The notes: generated by a model from the sequence alone, not told the origin. A stretch of DNA of 64,000 nt from Granulosicoccus antarcticus IMCC3135 (GCF_002215215.1 NZ_CP018632.1:824001-888000), one strand, 5' to 3'. Shown: positions 8,982-19,030, numbered from the stretch's first letter. Translations and numbers: made by a program.

Positions 8982-11018
8982 ATGCCTGTAAATGAGTACA
9001 TGAAGTCCATTACATACCCGCTATCGCTGTTGAACACGCCTGTCTGGCTGTTTGATATAGATCGACTGCGTATCGTATGGGCAAACACCGCGGCGGTATC
9101 GTTGTGGAATGCCTCGACCCTGTATGAGCTGCAGCAGCGAGACATGGCTGATGGAATCTCACGAACAGTTCTTGAGCGCCTGAACCAGCACTATGATGAC
9201 CTGACGGGCAACCTGACAAGCGTTGCGGAGCACTGGACATTCTATCCCAGAGGGCGACCGTGTTCCTTTGAATGTTTTATCAATGCTTTAGACGCACCTG
9301 AAGGTGAGCGTTGGCTGCTGGTCAATGCTTCCAGTGAAGACAAGGCATCCGATTCGGATACCTTGTACAGAAGCAGCGCTCTGCTACACACCTCGGTCAG
9401 TATCTCGGTGTTCGATCGACATGGCATGCTCAAGTATTTGAATCCGGCTGCGCGTCGCATGCTAGGCGCCAATTTACTGACTTTACCTGAGCGGTTTGTC
9501 GACAGACAGGATTGGCACCTGGCGCGTGACAAACTGACTCAAATGGCAGAGACACATATTGAAGCTCAGATGGTTACGGCCAACGGTACCGCCTGGCACA
9601 GCATGACTCTGGAGCTATGTCCGGACCCTGTTACGGGCAATAGTTCCATTCTCATGAGCGAGCAGGATGTATCCGATAGACGCGAAGCACAGCTGCGTGT
9701 TCATCAGCTTGCCTATAGCGACACACTGACAGGATTGCCGAATCGCACTTCCTGGCTGAACAAACTGACTGAGCGACTTGATATCGCTGATGATACTCAG
9801 CAACGATTGGGTATCCTGTTTGTCGATCTGGACCGCTTCAAACTGATCAACGATACGCTGGGACATGCTGTAGGCGATAAACTGCTTGTTGCGGTTGCCA
9901 GACGTCTGAGTGGTTGTGTTGATGGCGATCAGTATCTTGCTCGGTTGGGAGGAGACGAATTCACGCTTTTGATCAAGGAGAATACCGCCGAAGATCATTC
10001 GACGGAGATGGCCATGCGAATAGTGAAATCACTGGCTGCGCCGATGAACATAGACGGTCATGTGTTGTCCGTGACGCCCAGTATCGGTATCAGTCTGTAC
10101 CCCGAACATGGATCTGATGCCAACCAGTTGATGCAGCAAGCGGATCTGGCCATGTACGCGGCTAAAGAATCAGGGGGTGGAGTACGCGTATTTCAGCCTC
10201 GCATGACCACGCAGATTCAGAGACGGTTGCTTATCGAAAATCAATTGCGAGAAGCGATCGACAAGAAGATTTTGCAGGTCTACTACCAGCCTAAACTGCA
10301 TACCAGCGACGGCCATGTCATTGGTATGGAGGCCTTGATACGATGGGAACATCCGACATTGGGATGGGTCTCACCTACGGATTTTATTGCCGTTGCCGAG
10401 GAGACCGGCATGATCGGAGAAATCACACAGCTAGTGCTTTATGAAGCCATGCGCCAGCAAACACGGTGGGCGGCTGAGGGTTATGAAGTTTCGGTAGCCG
10501 TCAATGTTTCGCCGGTTGAATTCCGCCAAGGAGATTTTGTAGCAATAGTTCGCGAAGCCTTGTCGGTAACAGGGTGTTGCTCAAAATTTGTAGAGTTGGA
10601 AATAACCGAATCGATGCTGATGGCCGATAGCAGCACCATTCAGACAATTCTGGCTAGCCTGACCTCATTGGGAGTCAGACTCAGTATCGATGATTTTGGT
10701 TCGGGTTACAGCAACCTGGGTTATCTGCAAAAATTTCCGTTGGATAGCCTCAAGATCGACCGTACCTTTCTCAGCGATGGCGAGATCTCACCGGTGATCG
10801 ATATGATTATCGGAATCGCCAGAACGCTCTGTCTGACGGTGGTTGCCGAAGGTGTGGAAACCATTGAGCAGCGCGAATTTCTGATCGCGCATGGTTGTGA
10901 TCAATTACAGGGCTTTCTGTTTGCCAAGCCTTTGCAAGAACTACATGCTACACAATTTCTGAAGACCTATGCCGAGCCTGGCAACAGGTGGTCGCACAGA
11001 GCCATTGTAAGTACATAG
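8982..11018 (+). CDS. PAS-GGDEF-EAL cyclic-di-GMP signalling protein
   Basis: About 678 residues. Two N-terminal PAS-like sensor regions (roughly residues 5-110 and 130-230) precede a diguanylate cyclase domain with intact GGDEF at residues 323-327. An EAL phosphodiesterase domain follows (EALIRW at 450, EITES, DDFGSGYSNL, AEGVET). Both catalytic signatures are intact, so it could make and degrade c-di-GMP. The inhibitory-site RxxD normally found just before GGDEF is not evident. No membrane span or signal peptide is seen, so it is probably cytoplasmic. I chose the ATG at 8982 over an upstream TTG; an ATG at 9000 is also possible. It is monocistronic. The regulated output (motility or biofilm) is family knowledge only. 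Confidence 0.93.
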   Translation: MPVNEYMKSITYPLSLLNTPVWLFDIDRLRIVWANTAAVSLWNASTLYELQQRDMADGISRTVLERLNQHYDDLTGNLTSVAEHWTFYPRGRPCSFECFINALDAPEGERWLLVNASSEDKASDSDTLYRSSALLHTSVSISVFDRHGMLKYLNPAARRMLGANLLTLPERFVDRQDWHLARDKLTQMAETHIEAQMVTANGTAWHSMTLELCPDPVTGNSSILMSEQDVSDRREAQLRVHQLAYSDTLTGLPNRTSWLNKLTERLDIADDTQQRLGILFVDLDRFKLINDTLGHAVGDKLLVAVARRLSGCVDGDQYLARLGGDEFTLLIKENTAEDHSTEMAMRIVKSLAAPMNIDGHVLSVTPSIGISLYPEHGSDANQLMQQADLAMYAAKESGGGVRVFQPRMTTQIQRRLLIENQLREAIDKKILQVYYQPKLHTSDGHVIGMEALIRWEHPTLGWVSPTDFIAVAEETGMIGEITQLVLYEAMRQQTRWAAEGYEVSVAVNVSPVEFRQGDFVAIVREALSVTGCCSKFVELEITESMLMADSSTIQTILASLTSLGVRLSIDDFGSGYSNLGYLQKFPLDSLKIDRTFLSDGEISPVIDMIIGIARTLCLTVVAEGVETIEQREFLIAHGCDQLQGFLFAKPLQELHATQFLKTYAEPGNRWSHRAIVST

Positions 11019-11118
11019 GCAGCAGATCTGGCCCTGATTAGCGACCTGCAATGAGCCTTGACCCCTCGCGTCAGAGGTAAGGTATGTTCGCCAATCAGAT
11101 TTAGGAGCCGCGCAAAGC

Positions 11119-12252
11119 TTAGCGCATCTCCAACCAGATGCTTGCAGGCAGAGCCTCCTCGTCGGCAGCCAGGGTATGAATGCCTGGCGCAGGTTTGCCA
11201 TCCAGCAATTGCGGTACCAGCATGATCAGCTCTGCGAAGAGAAACTCCACGATTTCATCCGGAACACTGGCGCCTGTAAAGTTGACTGGATAACCTTCGT
11301 TGACCAGGTACAAGCGTCGTCCGTCGTGCAAAGTACATTGGCGTACATGCTTGTGCAGAATCGTTGATTCAGCGGTCAGACTTTCCAGATAGGGCAGATC
11401 AATTTCATGGTCCTTGGAAGAGCCGCTAACGAGAAAGCATCTATCGGGCAGTTGTTCCAGTAACGCCTTGTCTATCGAGCGTTTGCCGGTTGCGCCAACC
11501 ACAATGGCGGGAGAGCGAGACAGTGAGACCCCGTAGCTTGGGTTGTGGCCATCGACAGCGGCCTCGACGACAGAGACCGTGTCAATATCCTTGACGCTGA
11601 CACTCAGGCCGCGTTGACGCAAACTCTGGGCAACACCTTTGCCAACCCATCCGTAACCACAAACCAGGGCATCTCGACCTACCGTTGAGTAGCCAAGATC
11701 GCGCAGAATGTTATCCATCGCTGCAACAACGGCTTCGCCGACCTGCTTACCCTCAATTTCTTTCAGACGTGTCTGTGCAATGTTGAGCTGTGGAATGCGC
11801 AACTCCTCCAGTTGCTCCGCCACCCACACGCCTTGTTTGGTGATCTCCAGTGCGCCGACTACCGTGTCGCCACCGCAGTACGTTGGTTCATGCAAGGCGC
11901 GTATCGCAATACCTCCCACCTCGTGTATGACCAATCGTAGTTGTTGCTGCTCGCAACGGTCAATACATTCCTTCAATTCGGCGGCGACAACGTTTGTCAG
12001 CTCTGCGTAGGCCGGTGTCAGAACCCGTATTCCCATGGCACGAAGCTCATCGACTGCATCCGCAGAGCCTGAATAACTGATACCGATGACTGTATCGATG
12101 GGTATGTATTGATTCAGTTTGCGCAAAAGCCGGATGGTGTCCGGAAACAGGTGCTGTACGACAAACTGACGAGTATCCGGGTAGGTTTTCAATTGCAGGC
12201 GACGGCACATCTCGCCAAGAAAATCCGGATGAAAATCGGCCAATGCATCCAT
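11119..12252 (-). CDS. S-adenosylhomocysteine hydrolase-like NAD-binding protein
   Basis: A 377-residue protein resembling adenosylhomocysteinase. It has an N-terminal substrate-like region (RLVIHEVGGIAIRAL, VVGALEITKQGVWVAEQL) and a Rossmann segment VCGYGWVGKGVAQSLRQRG followed by the SVKDID acidic position for NAD ribose. It is shorter than true SahH (usually above 420 residues) and diverges at several signature stretches, so it may act on a different thioether or nucleoside. Its ATG overlaps the stop of the upstream methyltransferase gene by one base (TGATG), indicating translational coupling. Removing the product of that methyltransferase is an attractive inference. Alternatives: a paralogue of SahH in nucleoside or natural-product metabolism. 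Confidence 0.8.
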   Translation of the reverse strand: MDALADFHPDFLGEMCRRLQLKTYPDTRQFVVQHLFPDTIRLLRKLNQYIPIDTVIGISYSGSADAVDELRAMGIRVLTPAYAELTNVVAAELKECIDRCEQQQLRLVIHEVGGIAIRALHEPTYCGGDTVVGALEITKQGVWVAEQLEELRIPQLNIAQTRLKEIEGKQVGEAVVAAMDNILRDLGYSTVGRDALVCGYGWVGKGVAQSLRQRGLSVSVKDIDTVSVVEAAVDGHNPSYGVSLSRSPAIVVGATGKRSIDKALLEQLPDRCFLVSGSSKDHEIDLPYLESLTAESTILHKHVRQCTLHDGRRLYLVNEGYPVNFTGASVPDEIVEFLFAELIMLVPQLLDGKPAPGIHTLAADEEALPASIWLEMR

Positions 12253-13175
12253 CAGTTGCTTATCCTGCTGCTTTTACGGGGTTTGGCAACAAACAGGATG
12301 TCATTGGACAGGGTCTTGAACAGAGGAATCTTGCCCAGTGTGCGTGACAGAAAAAGGTCTGCAGGCTTCAACCAGCTTTTTTCGAACGTGTGTGAGCGCA
12401 GATGACTGAACAGACGGCCCAGTCTATTGTCGGCTTTATAATGACGAGAGAACATGGGTAGGTAGGGGAGTACTGAAAGGTAGCCGACTCCCTGAACATC
12501 GAGAATATCAAAGTGCTTTTCTATGATTGCACGCCATTCAGCCTGGGTTAGCCGGATCTTGTGTTCGGGATAATGCAGATGAGGTAATTTGAGGCGATCA
12601 AGACGATAGAGCTGAGGCACGGTAATGATTACTTGTGCATCTTCGGGCATGGTAACGGCCACATGTTTGACAACCTCGCTCAAGTCATCGCTATCCTCGT
12701 GCAGGTGTTCCAGCACGTCCAGTAACATGACAACATTCGGACTCCAATCCATGGGGGTCTCAAGAGCACCTGGCTCGTTGAGGTCGACTACGGCGTCTGG
12801 TACGAAGGTGCTTTCATAGTCGATGCCAAAGTATCGTATACCAGGGTTCAATGCACTTAGAAAACGCTTGGCTACCTGTAAACCACAGCCAATGTCCATG
12901 AGTCTGGGCGTGTGCAGTCCCAGTGCTTTTATATGGTCGTTGACCAGTTGAAACTTGACGTAATTGAACAGATTGTTTTCCGGCGTCTTGAACAAACGTT
13001 CGACAAGATAGCTTGAACGAACGATTTGACAGGTCTGAGTTGCATCGGGTACCAGGTTAACGGTGTTATCGAAAATCTCAGAATCAGTTTCGGATTGGAG
13101 GGGGGTGGCGCTTACAGAATGATGCATGCTTAGTGGTTCCTTGGCAGCAACTATTTCTGCCAGTTTGAAAGTCAC
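12252..13175 (-). CDS. Class I SAM-dependent methyltransferase
   Basis: A 307-residue protein with the SAM motif I LMDIGCGLQVAKRFL, an acidic residue after strand 2 (YFGIDYE), and VVMLLDVLEHLHEDSDD as a motif II/III equivalent. This is the common methyltransferase-11/23 type seen in polysaccharide, lipid or small-molecule modification. The C-terminal part (HFDILDVQGVGYLSVLPYLP) is typical of the same group. The substrate is unknown. It is the first gene of a two-gene unit, its stop fused to the start of the SahH-like gene. The annotated start is GTG at 13175; an internal ATG at 13127 would remove 16 residues and is possible. Confidence 0.85.
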   Translation of the reverse strand: MTFKLAEIVAAKEPLSMHHSVSATPLQSETDSEIFDNTVNLVPDATQTCQIVRSSYLVERLFKTPENNLFNYVKFQLVNDHIKALGLHTPRLMDIGCGLQVAKRFLSALNPGIRYFGIDYESTFVPDAVVDLNEPGALETPMDWSPNVVMLLDVLEHLHEDSDDLSEVVKHVAVTMPEDAQVIITVPQLYRLDRLKLPHLHYPEHKIRLTQAEWRAIIEKHFDILDVQGVGYLSVLPYLPMFSRHYKADNRLGRLFSHLRSHTFEKSWLKPADLFLSRTLGKIPLFKTLSNDILFVAKPRKSSRISN

Positions 13176-13261
13176 GAGTTGTTCTTAACATTTATCCATT
13201 GCAAGCTTGTTGCCATCAACTCACCTATACAGCGTTAACAACTGTGTTAGACGTAACTTGC

Positions 13262-13873
13262 TTACTCACGAGAACGTCCCCAGATCAGTAGATGGTTGTT
13301 GGCAGGCAGGCTGATTACACGTGCTGCGCTGAATCCGTTTTCGATGGCCAGTTGATCAAGTTCGCCTGTATCACGTATGCCGCTGTCCGGATCGGAGCTT
13401 CTTAATTGAAGGTCGAATTGCTGATTGCCCTCACTGATATGCTGGCCGTTGAACTTGTAAGGGCCGTAAATACACAGCTTGCCTGTATTACCCAGCAAGC
13501 TGGCTGCACGCCTGAACAATTGCCCTACCAGCGACCAGCTGACAATATGCAAGGTATTGGCGCTATAGCAAACGGATACCTTGATATCCGGGTTTTGTGT
13601 ACAGCTCAGATCCAGTTCCAAAGGTGCCAGAATATTCTGGCAACCCGACTCGGCTATCCATTGCTGAATGCCCGGTAACTTGTCAGCCAGGTCAGTGGGC
13701 TGCCAGGTAACGTCAGGCAGGTGAGCTGCAAAGTGACTGAGGTGCTGGCCAGTCCCACTTCCAAATTCGAGCACGACATCGTCGGATATCAGTTCATCCT
13801 TCAACGTCTCTAGAATGAATTGCTTGTTGCGCTCGGCGGAAGGTGCGTAAGGCTTCTGGTTAGTTAATGACAT
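13262..13873 (-). CDS. DUF938 family SAM-dependent methyltransferase
   Basis: A 203-residue protein matching the DUF938 methyltransferase-like family: early KPYAPSAERNKQFILETLK, SAM motif VLEFGSGTGQHLSHFA, then WQPTDLADKLPGI and the characteristic ANTLHIVSW and LCIYGPYKFNGQH segments. The length is normal for the family. It lies 86 bp upstream of, and on the same strand as, the methyltransferase/SahH-like pair, so co-transcription is possible though not shown. Substrate unknown; cytoplasmic. Confidence 0.88.
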   Translation of the reverse strand: MSLTNQKPYAPSAERNKQFILETLKDELISDDVVLEFGSGTGQHLSHFAAHLPDVTWQPTDLADKLPGIQQWIAESGCQNILAPLELDLSCTQNPDIKVSVCYSANTLHIVSWSLVGQLFRRAASLLGNTGKLCIYGPYKFNGQHISEGNQQFDLQLRSSDPDSGIRDTGELDQLAIENGFSAARVISLPANNHLLIWGRSRE

Positions 13874-14329
13874 TAGTGCTCTGTACTGTGGGGGACAAGT
13901 GTTAATCGAAAGCTGGCGTAGTGTTTTCCCGATTTTCTGTCAGTGTGCAGTTAAAGGAATGAAAGGAGGGTTTGGCAGATACGGAACAATTCGCCTGAAG
14001 GGCAGGTCATATGACCATGAATACGGTAACGAGAGATTGTAAGGTTGTGGCATCAGTGTCGGACTGTTTCTTGCAAAACGTGAACTGAGTCTGTTACCGA
14101 ACAGCGTCATTTTCCATACTCGGTAGCGGGAAGCCATCATGCCACTCTCTCACTTTTTCTATCAAGCTCTCTCGGATTTCCATGTTTAAAGGACGAAATA
14201 ATTTATCTGGATTGAACGCATTGGGAGCTTGCAACGTAACAATTTTAGTTGGTGTCATGAATAACTGATTATCGGCTGGGTTGCGCGCCTCTTCCGGCGT
14301 GTCACTGCGGTCGTACTGGAGGTTCTAAC
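13874..14329. other. Intergenic region upstream of prkA
   Basis: About 455 bp between divergent genes. The small minus-strand frame at 13940-14140 has no recognisable features and I reject it. This stretch should contain the promoter of the prkA-yeaH-spoVR unit; I could not identify a convincing sigma-54 or stress-sigma promoter by eye. The Shine-Dalgarno TGGAGG at 14317-14322 sits 7 bases before the GTG start. Confidence 0.4.
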
Positions 14330-16252
14330 GTGAAACTGTTTGAAGCCTATCGAGAGACCTATGCCAAGGCTCGCGATGAAGAGATGTCTCTACTGGAGTA
14401 TCTCGAACTGTGCCGGGAAGACCCGCTCGCTTATGCCAGTGCTTCCGAGCGCATGCTGGCTGCCATCGGTGAACCAGAATTCCTGGATACCCGCAATGAT
14501 CCCCGCTTGTCCCGGATTTATTCCAATCGCATCATTCGGCGCTACCCTGCCTTTCGCGAGTTCTATGGAATGGAGGAGGCGATATCCCAGATTGTTTCCT
14601 ACTTTACTCATGCCGCTCAAGGCCTGGAGGAGCGCAAACAGGTGCTCTACCTGCTCGGTCCTGTCGGTGGCGGCAAGTCGTCCATAGCCGAACGGCTCAA
14701 GTCGCTGATGGAGGAACATCCGATTTATGCATTGAAAGGTTCGCCTATCAATGAGTCACCATTGGGATTGTTCAATCCCGTTCGTGAAGCCGAGGAGTTG
14801 GAGGAAGAGTACAAGATTCCAAAGCGATATCTGACTGGCATCATGAGCCCCTGGGCCATCAAGCGCATGGCAGAGTTCGACGGTGATCTGACGCAGTTTC
14901 GGGTAGTTCGCGTGCAGCCTTCGGTTCTGCGCCAGGTCGCCATAGCCAAGACAGAACCAGGTGATGAGAACAATCAGGACATCTCATCGCTGGTCGGCAA
15001 GGTAGATATAAGGCAGCTTGAATCGTTCTCACAGGACGACCCTGATGCGTACAGCTACTCGGGTGGTTTGTGTCAGTCAAACCAGGGCATGCTTGAATTT
15101 GTCGAGATGTTCAAGGCACCCATCAAGATGCTGCATCCGTTGCTGACGGCAACTCAGGAAGGTAATTACAAAGGCACTGAAGGATTTTCCGCCATGCCGT
15201 ATCAGGGCATGATTCTGGCGCATTCGAACGAATCAGAATGGCGCACCTTTCGTAATAACCGTAATAACGAGGCGTTCCTTGATCGTATCTACATCGTCAA
15301 GGTCCCGTATTGCCTGCAGGTGTCCGAAGAGGTTCAGATTTACGAAAAACTGCTTGCCAACAGTTCTCTGGCAGAAGCCGCCTGTGCTCCCGGTACATTG
15401 GACATGATGGCGCAATTCTCGGTTCTGTCTCGACTGGTGGATCCTGAAAATTCCAATATATTCACTAAAATGCGAGTGTACGATGGTGAAAATCTGAAGG
15501 ATGTGGAGCCCAACGCCAAGTCGGTTCAGGAGTATCGCGATTTTGCCGGCATTGATGAAGGCATGAGTGGTATCTCGACACGCTTCGCCTACAAGGTCTT
15601 GTCCAGCGTATTCAATTACGACCAGGATGAGGTTGCGGCCAACCCTGTGCACCTGATGTATGTGTTGGAGCAACGCCTGTTGCGTGAACAGTTGCCAGAT
15701 GATGTACAGCAGCGTTATGTCGAATTCATCAAGGCCTACTTGTCACCAAAATATGCAGAGTTTATCGGTAAGGAAATTCAGACCGCCTATCTGGAGTCCT
15801 ATGCAGAGTATGGTCAGAATATCTTCGATCGTTATGTGACCTACGCTGATTACTGGATTCAGGATGAGGACTATCGTGATCCGGAAACGGGCGAGAGCTT
15901 TGATCGCTCTCAACTCAATGACGAGCTTGAGAAAATCGAGAAACCTGCAGGCATTGCCAATCCGAAGGACTTTCGAAACGAGATTGTCAATTTCGTGCTG
16001 CGGGCTCGTGCGAACAACACGGGCAAGAACCCATCGTGGACCAGTTACGAAAAGCTGCGTGAAGTGATCGAGAAGAAGATGTTCTCGAATACCGAAGAGC
16101 TGCTGCCGGTTATCTCGTTCAATGCGAAATCATCAAATGATGAGCGCAACAAGCATGACAGTTTTGTTGAGCGAATGATTGCCAAGGGATATACCGAAAA
16201 ACAGGTCCGTCTCTTGTGCGAGTGGTACCTGCGAGTCAGAAAGTCGCAGTAA
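14330..16252 (+). CDS. prkA: PrkA family serine protein kinase / AAA+ protein
   Basis: A 640-residue orthologue of E. coli YeaG/PrkA. The N-terminal PrkA AAA domain has the P-loop LLGPVGGGKSS (Lys116) and the long conserved stretch LESFSQDDPDAYSYSGGLCQ. The C-terminal PrkA domain carries the kinase-like fold (for example SFVERMIAKGYTEKQVRLL). Length and content match the family. The start is GTG with a well-placed TGGAGG. It heads a tight operon, with yeaH 16 bp downstream and spoVR overlapping yeaH. In enterobacteria the trio responds to nutrient and nitrogen stress; a cytoplasmic role here is inferred by homology. Whether it acts chiefly as kinase or protease is debated in the literature. 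Confidence 0.97.
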   Translation: MKLFEAYRETYAKARDEEMSLLEYLELCREDPLAYASASERMLAAIGEPEFLDTRNDPRLSRIYSNRIIRRYPAFREFYGMEEAISQIVSYFTHAAQGLEERKQVLYLLGPVGGGKSSIAERLKSLMEEHPIYALKGSPINESPLGLFNPVREAEELEEEYKIPKRYLTGIMSPWAIKRMAEFDGDLTQFRVVRVQPSVLRQVAIAKTEPGDENNQDISSLVGKVDIRQLESFSQDDPDAYSYSGGLCQSNQGMLEFVEMFKAPIKMLHPLLTATQEGNYKGTEGFSAMPYQGMILAHSNESEWRTFRNNRNNEAFLDRIYIVKVPYCLQVSEEVQIYEKLLANSSLAEAACAPGTLDMMAQFSVLSRLVDPENSNIFTKMRVYDGENLKDVEPNAKSVQEYRDFAGIDEGMSGISTRFAYKVLSSVFNYDQDEVAANPVHLMYVLEQRLLREQLPDDVQQRYVEFIKAYLSPKYAEFIGKEIQTAYLESYAEYGQNIFDRYVTYADYWIQDEDYRDPETGESFDRSQLNDELEKIEKPAGIANPKDFRNEIVNFVLRARANNTGKNPSWTSYEKLREVIEKKMFSNTEELLPVISFNAKSSNDERNKHDSFVERMIAKGYTEKQVRLLCEWYLRVRKSQ

Positions 16253-16268
16253 CCGGAGTCCTCCGAAC

Positions 16269-17531
16269 ATGTCCATCATTATCGATAGACGTCTGAATGA
16301 TCGTAACAAGAACGCGGCTAATCGAGCGCGTTTCATGCGGCGCTACAAGGCACAGATCAAGCACGCTGTGTCGGACATGGTGGCCGAGCGCTCAATCAAG
16401 GATGTCGAAAGCGGAGGCAAGGTAAAGCTGCCTGCGCGAGATGTTTCCGAGCCTCACCTGCACCACGGTGCAGGCGGGGATCGGGAAATGGTGTTGCCCG
16501 GCAACCGTGAGTTCAACGCGGGTGATCGTCTGAAACGTCCTGAGCAAGGGGGCGGTAAAGGCAAGGGTGATGGTGAAGGAGGGGGCGAAGGTGAAGACGA
16601 TTTCACATTCGCTCTGTCCCGTGAAGAATTCATGAGTCTGTTTTTCGACGACCTGGAGCTGCCGCACCTGGTGCGTACCCAAGTGGGTGATATCAAGGAA
16701 GTGAAGCCGCAGAGAGCTGGCTATTCGTCGCAGGGTTCGCCAACCAATTTGTCAATCGTGCGCACCATGCGACAGGCCCTGGGACGGAGAATCGCACTGC
16801 AAAGTGGAGCCAAGCGTCGTCTGGCCGAGATAGAAGCACTGCAGGCGGACAGTGCTGGTGCCGAGGATGATGAGGTGGACGAGGCGGAGTTGGATTTGTT
16901 ACGCCAGCGAATCAAACGGGTGCCTTTTCTTGATGATATCGATCTTCGATTCCGTAACCGCATCATGGTGCCAAAGCCCATGAGTCAGGCCGTGATGTTC
17001 TGTCTGATGGATGTCTCGGCATCGATGGATGAGCACCGTAAGGATCTGGCCAAGCGTTTCTACATACTGTTGCATCTGTTCCTGTCACGTAAGTACGAGC
17101 GTGTCGAAATCGTGTTCATCCGTCACACCGATAATGCGGATGAAGTGGATGAACAAACGTTCTTCAACGATCGCAAGACAGGTGGAACCGTGGTGCTCTC
17201 TGCACTTGAACTGATGCGAGAGATCATCGAAGCCCGTTATCCATCCGAGCAGTGGAATATCTATGGGGCGCAGGCCTCGGATGGCGATGCCTTTGGAGCT
17301 GATCCGGAGCGAAGTCGCGGTTTTCTGGAAAAGCATCTGTTGCCGTTGGTGCGTCATTACGCCTATATCGAAGTGAATGATCGTGAGATGTCTCGACTCT
17401 CGACACTGGCCTCGACTTATCAACGGGTCGAAGCACCGCACTTCTCCATGGTCACCGTGCGGGAGCATCGTGATATCTATCCGGTATTCCGAGAGCTGTT
17501 CACCACCGATGATGCGAGGACGGTAACATGA
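16269..17531 (+). CDS. yeaH: YeaH/YhbH family protein (DUF444)
   Basis: About 420 residues, starting MSIIIDRRLNDRNKNAANR with GGAG 11 bases upstream; a longer in-frame extension into prkA is not credible. DUF444 hallmarks are a basic N-terminus, a Gly/Lys-rich segment (GGGKGKGDGEGGGEGEDD around residues 95-115), and a C-terminal von Willebrand A-like fold with VMFCLMDVSASMDEHRKDLAKRF (MIDAS DxSxS). It pairs with PrkA and SpoVR in one operon; the ATGA overlap with spoVR indicates coupling. It probably binds PrkA or its substrates, but no molecular function is settled. Confidence 0.95.
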   Translation: MSIIIDRRLNDRNKNAANRARFMRRYKAQIKHAVSDMVAERSIKDVESGGKVKLPARDVSEPHLHHGAGGDREMVLPGNREFNAGDRLKRPEQGGGKGKGDGEGGGEGEDDFTFALSREEFMSLFFDDLELPHLVRTQVGDIKEVKPQRAGYSSQGSPTNLSIVRTMRQALGRRIALQSGAKRRLAEIEALQADSAGAEDDEVDEAELDLLRQRIKRVPFLDDIDLRFRNRIMVPKPMSQAVMFCLMDVSASMDEHRKDLAKRFYILLHLFLSRKYERVEIVFIRHTDNADEVDEQTFFNDRKTGGTVVLSALELMREIIEARYPSEQWNIYGAQASDGDAFGADPERSRGFLEKHLLPLVRHYAYIEVNDREMSRLSTLASTYQRVEAPHFSMVTVREHRDIYPVFRELFTTDDARTVT

Positions 17532-19030
17532 CAAAACGCGAACCTTTGTCGCAGGGACCGGACTGGAATTTCGAATTGCTGGATCGCTATGATCAAGCGA
17601 TCAAGGAAATTGCAGTCGATGAATTCGGTCTGGACTGCTATCCCAATCAGATCGAAATCATAGCCTCCGAGCAGATGCTGGACGCCTATGCCTCGGTCGG
17701 AATGCCAATCTCTTATCCGCACTGGTCCTTCGGCAAGCAGTTCATTATTCAAGAGGAGCAGTATCGAAAGGGTGCACAGGGGCTGGCCTATGAAATAGTG
17801 ATCAATTCCGACCCCTGTATCTCTTATCTGATGGAAGAGAACTCGATGCCATTGCAAGGCCTGGTCATTGCACATGCATGCTACGGTCACAACTCGTTTT
17901 TCAAAGGCAATTATCTGTTCCGGCAATGGACCAGCGCTGACTCCATTGTTGATTACCTGGTTTTCGCCAAGAATTATGTCCGGCGTTGCGAGGAGCGATA
18001 TGGCGTTGAGGCCGTCGAGGACATGTTCGATGCCTGTCATGCATTACGCGATTTTGGGGTGTCACGCTATCACCGCCCACCTCAGTTATCCATTGCCGAA
18101 GAGCTGGCACGCCAGCGCGAACGCGATGAATACGAATGGCAACGACACGATGAAATCTGGAGCACCGTTCCTAAAGCGTCTACGAAGGGTAAAGGCCCAA
18201 AGGCTGCCGGCAGCGTTGAGGAGTCGCAAGAGAACCTGCTGTATTTTCTGGAAAAGTGTTCGCCTAAACTTGCAGGTTGGCAGCGCGAGATCATTCGCAT
18301 AGTGCGAAAGATGGGCCAGTACTTCTATCCGCAAGGTCAGACCAAGGTCATGAACGAGGGTTGGGCGACGTTCTGGCACTATACGATTCTTAACCGGATG
18401 TACGACAAGGGTCTGGTTGATGATGGGTTCATGATCGAGGTACTGGCCTCCCATTCCAACGTGATTGCACAGCGTGGTTTTGATGAGCGTGGCTACGGCG
18501 GGTTCAATCCGTATGCATTGGGATTTGCCATGTTCATGGATATCAAGCGTATTTGTGAAGATCCCACAGATGAGGATCGACACTGGTTTCCGGATATTGC
18601 GGGCACGCCCTGGTTGCCAGTGCTTGATTTTGCCATGCGTAACTACAAGGACGAGTCATTTATCCGACAGTATTTGTCACCCAGGCTGATTCGGCATTTT
18701 CATCTGTTTGCATTGTCGGACCATGAAGGCAAGGAGTACCTGGAAGTCGACAGTATTCATAATGAAGCGGGTTATCGCCGCGTTCGTCAATTGCTTTCGG
18801 ATCAGTACAATCGTGATGGTCAGTTGCCGGATTTACAGATTACCGGCTTCGATCAGGATGGTGATCGCACACTTACCGTTCAGCATCGCATGCACCGTAA
18901 TCGACCGCTGTCAGGTGATGCTGATGTTGTACTGAATCACCTTCGAAGACTGTGGGGATTTGATGTGCGGCTTGAGTCTGTCAATCAGGATGGGGAGGTG
19001 CTTGCCGAGCAGATGTACGAGGCCTCGTGA
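17528..19030 (+). CDS. spoVR: SpoVR family protein
   Basis: A 500-residue SpoVR/YcgB homologue. Conserved features seen are YPHWSFGKQF, QGLVIAHACYGHNSFFKGN, LRDFGVSRYHRP, VMNEGWATFWHYTILNRM, and GGFNPYALGFAMFMDIKRI. The HxxxGHNxFF and NEGWATFWHY blocks hold family-typical His/Glu residues, but no enzymatic activity is established. The start overlaps the yeaH stop as ATGA. In spore formers SpoVR affects cortex formation; in Gram-negatives it accompanies PrkA/YeaH, so a stress or stationary-phase role is the family inference. No signal peptide; cytoplasmic. Confidence 0.96.
   Translation: MTKREPLSQGPDWNFELLDRYDQAIKEIAVDEFGLDCYPNQIEIIASEQMLDAYASVGMPISYPHWSFGKQFIIQEEQYRKGAQGLAYEIVINSDPCISYLMEENSMPLQGLVIAHACYGHNSFFKGNYLFRQWTSADSIVDYLVFAKNYVRRCEERYGVEAVEDMFDACHALRDFGVSRYHRPPQLSIAEELARQRERDEYEWQRHDEIWSTVPKASTKGKGPKAAGSVEESQENLLYFLEKCSPKLAGWQREIIRIVRKMGQYFYPQGQTKVMNEGWATFWHYTILNRMYDKGLVDDGFMIEVLASHSNVIAQRGFDERGYGGFNPYALGFAMFMDIKRICEDPTDEDRHWFPDIAGTPWLPVLDFAMRNYKDESFIRQYLSPRLIRHFHLFALSDHEGKEYLEVDSIHNEAGYRRVRQLLSDQYNRDGQLPDLQITGFDQDGDRTLTVQHRMHRNRPLSGDADVVLNHLRRLWGFDVRLESVNQDGEVLAEQMYEAS

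Noticed and set aside
13874-14329. Sigma-54 promoter before prkA
   Set aside because: I looked for the TGGCAC-N5-TTGC pattern known from enteric yeaG promoters and saw no convincing match.
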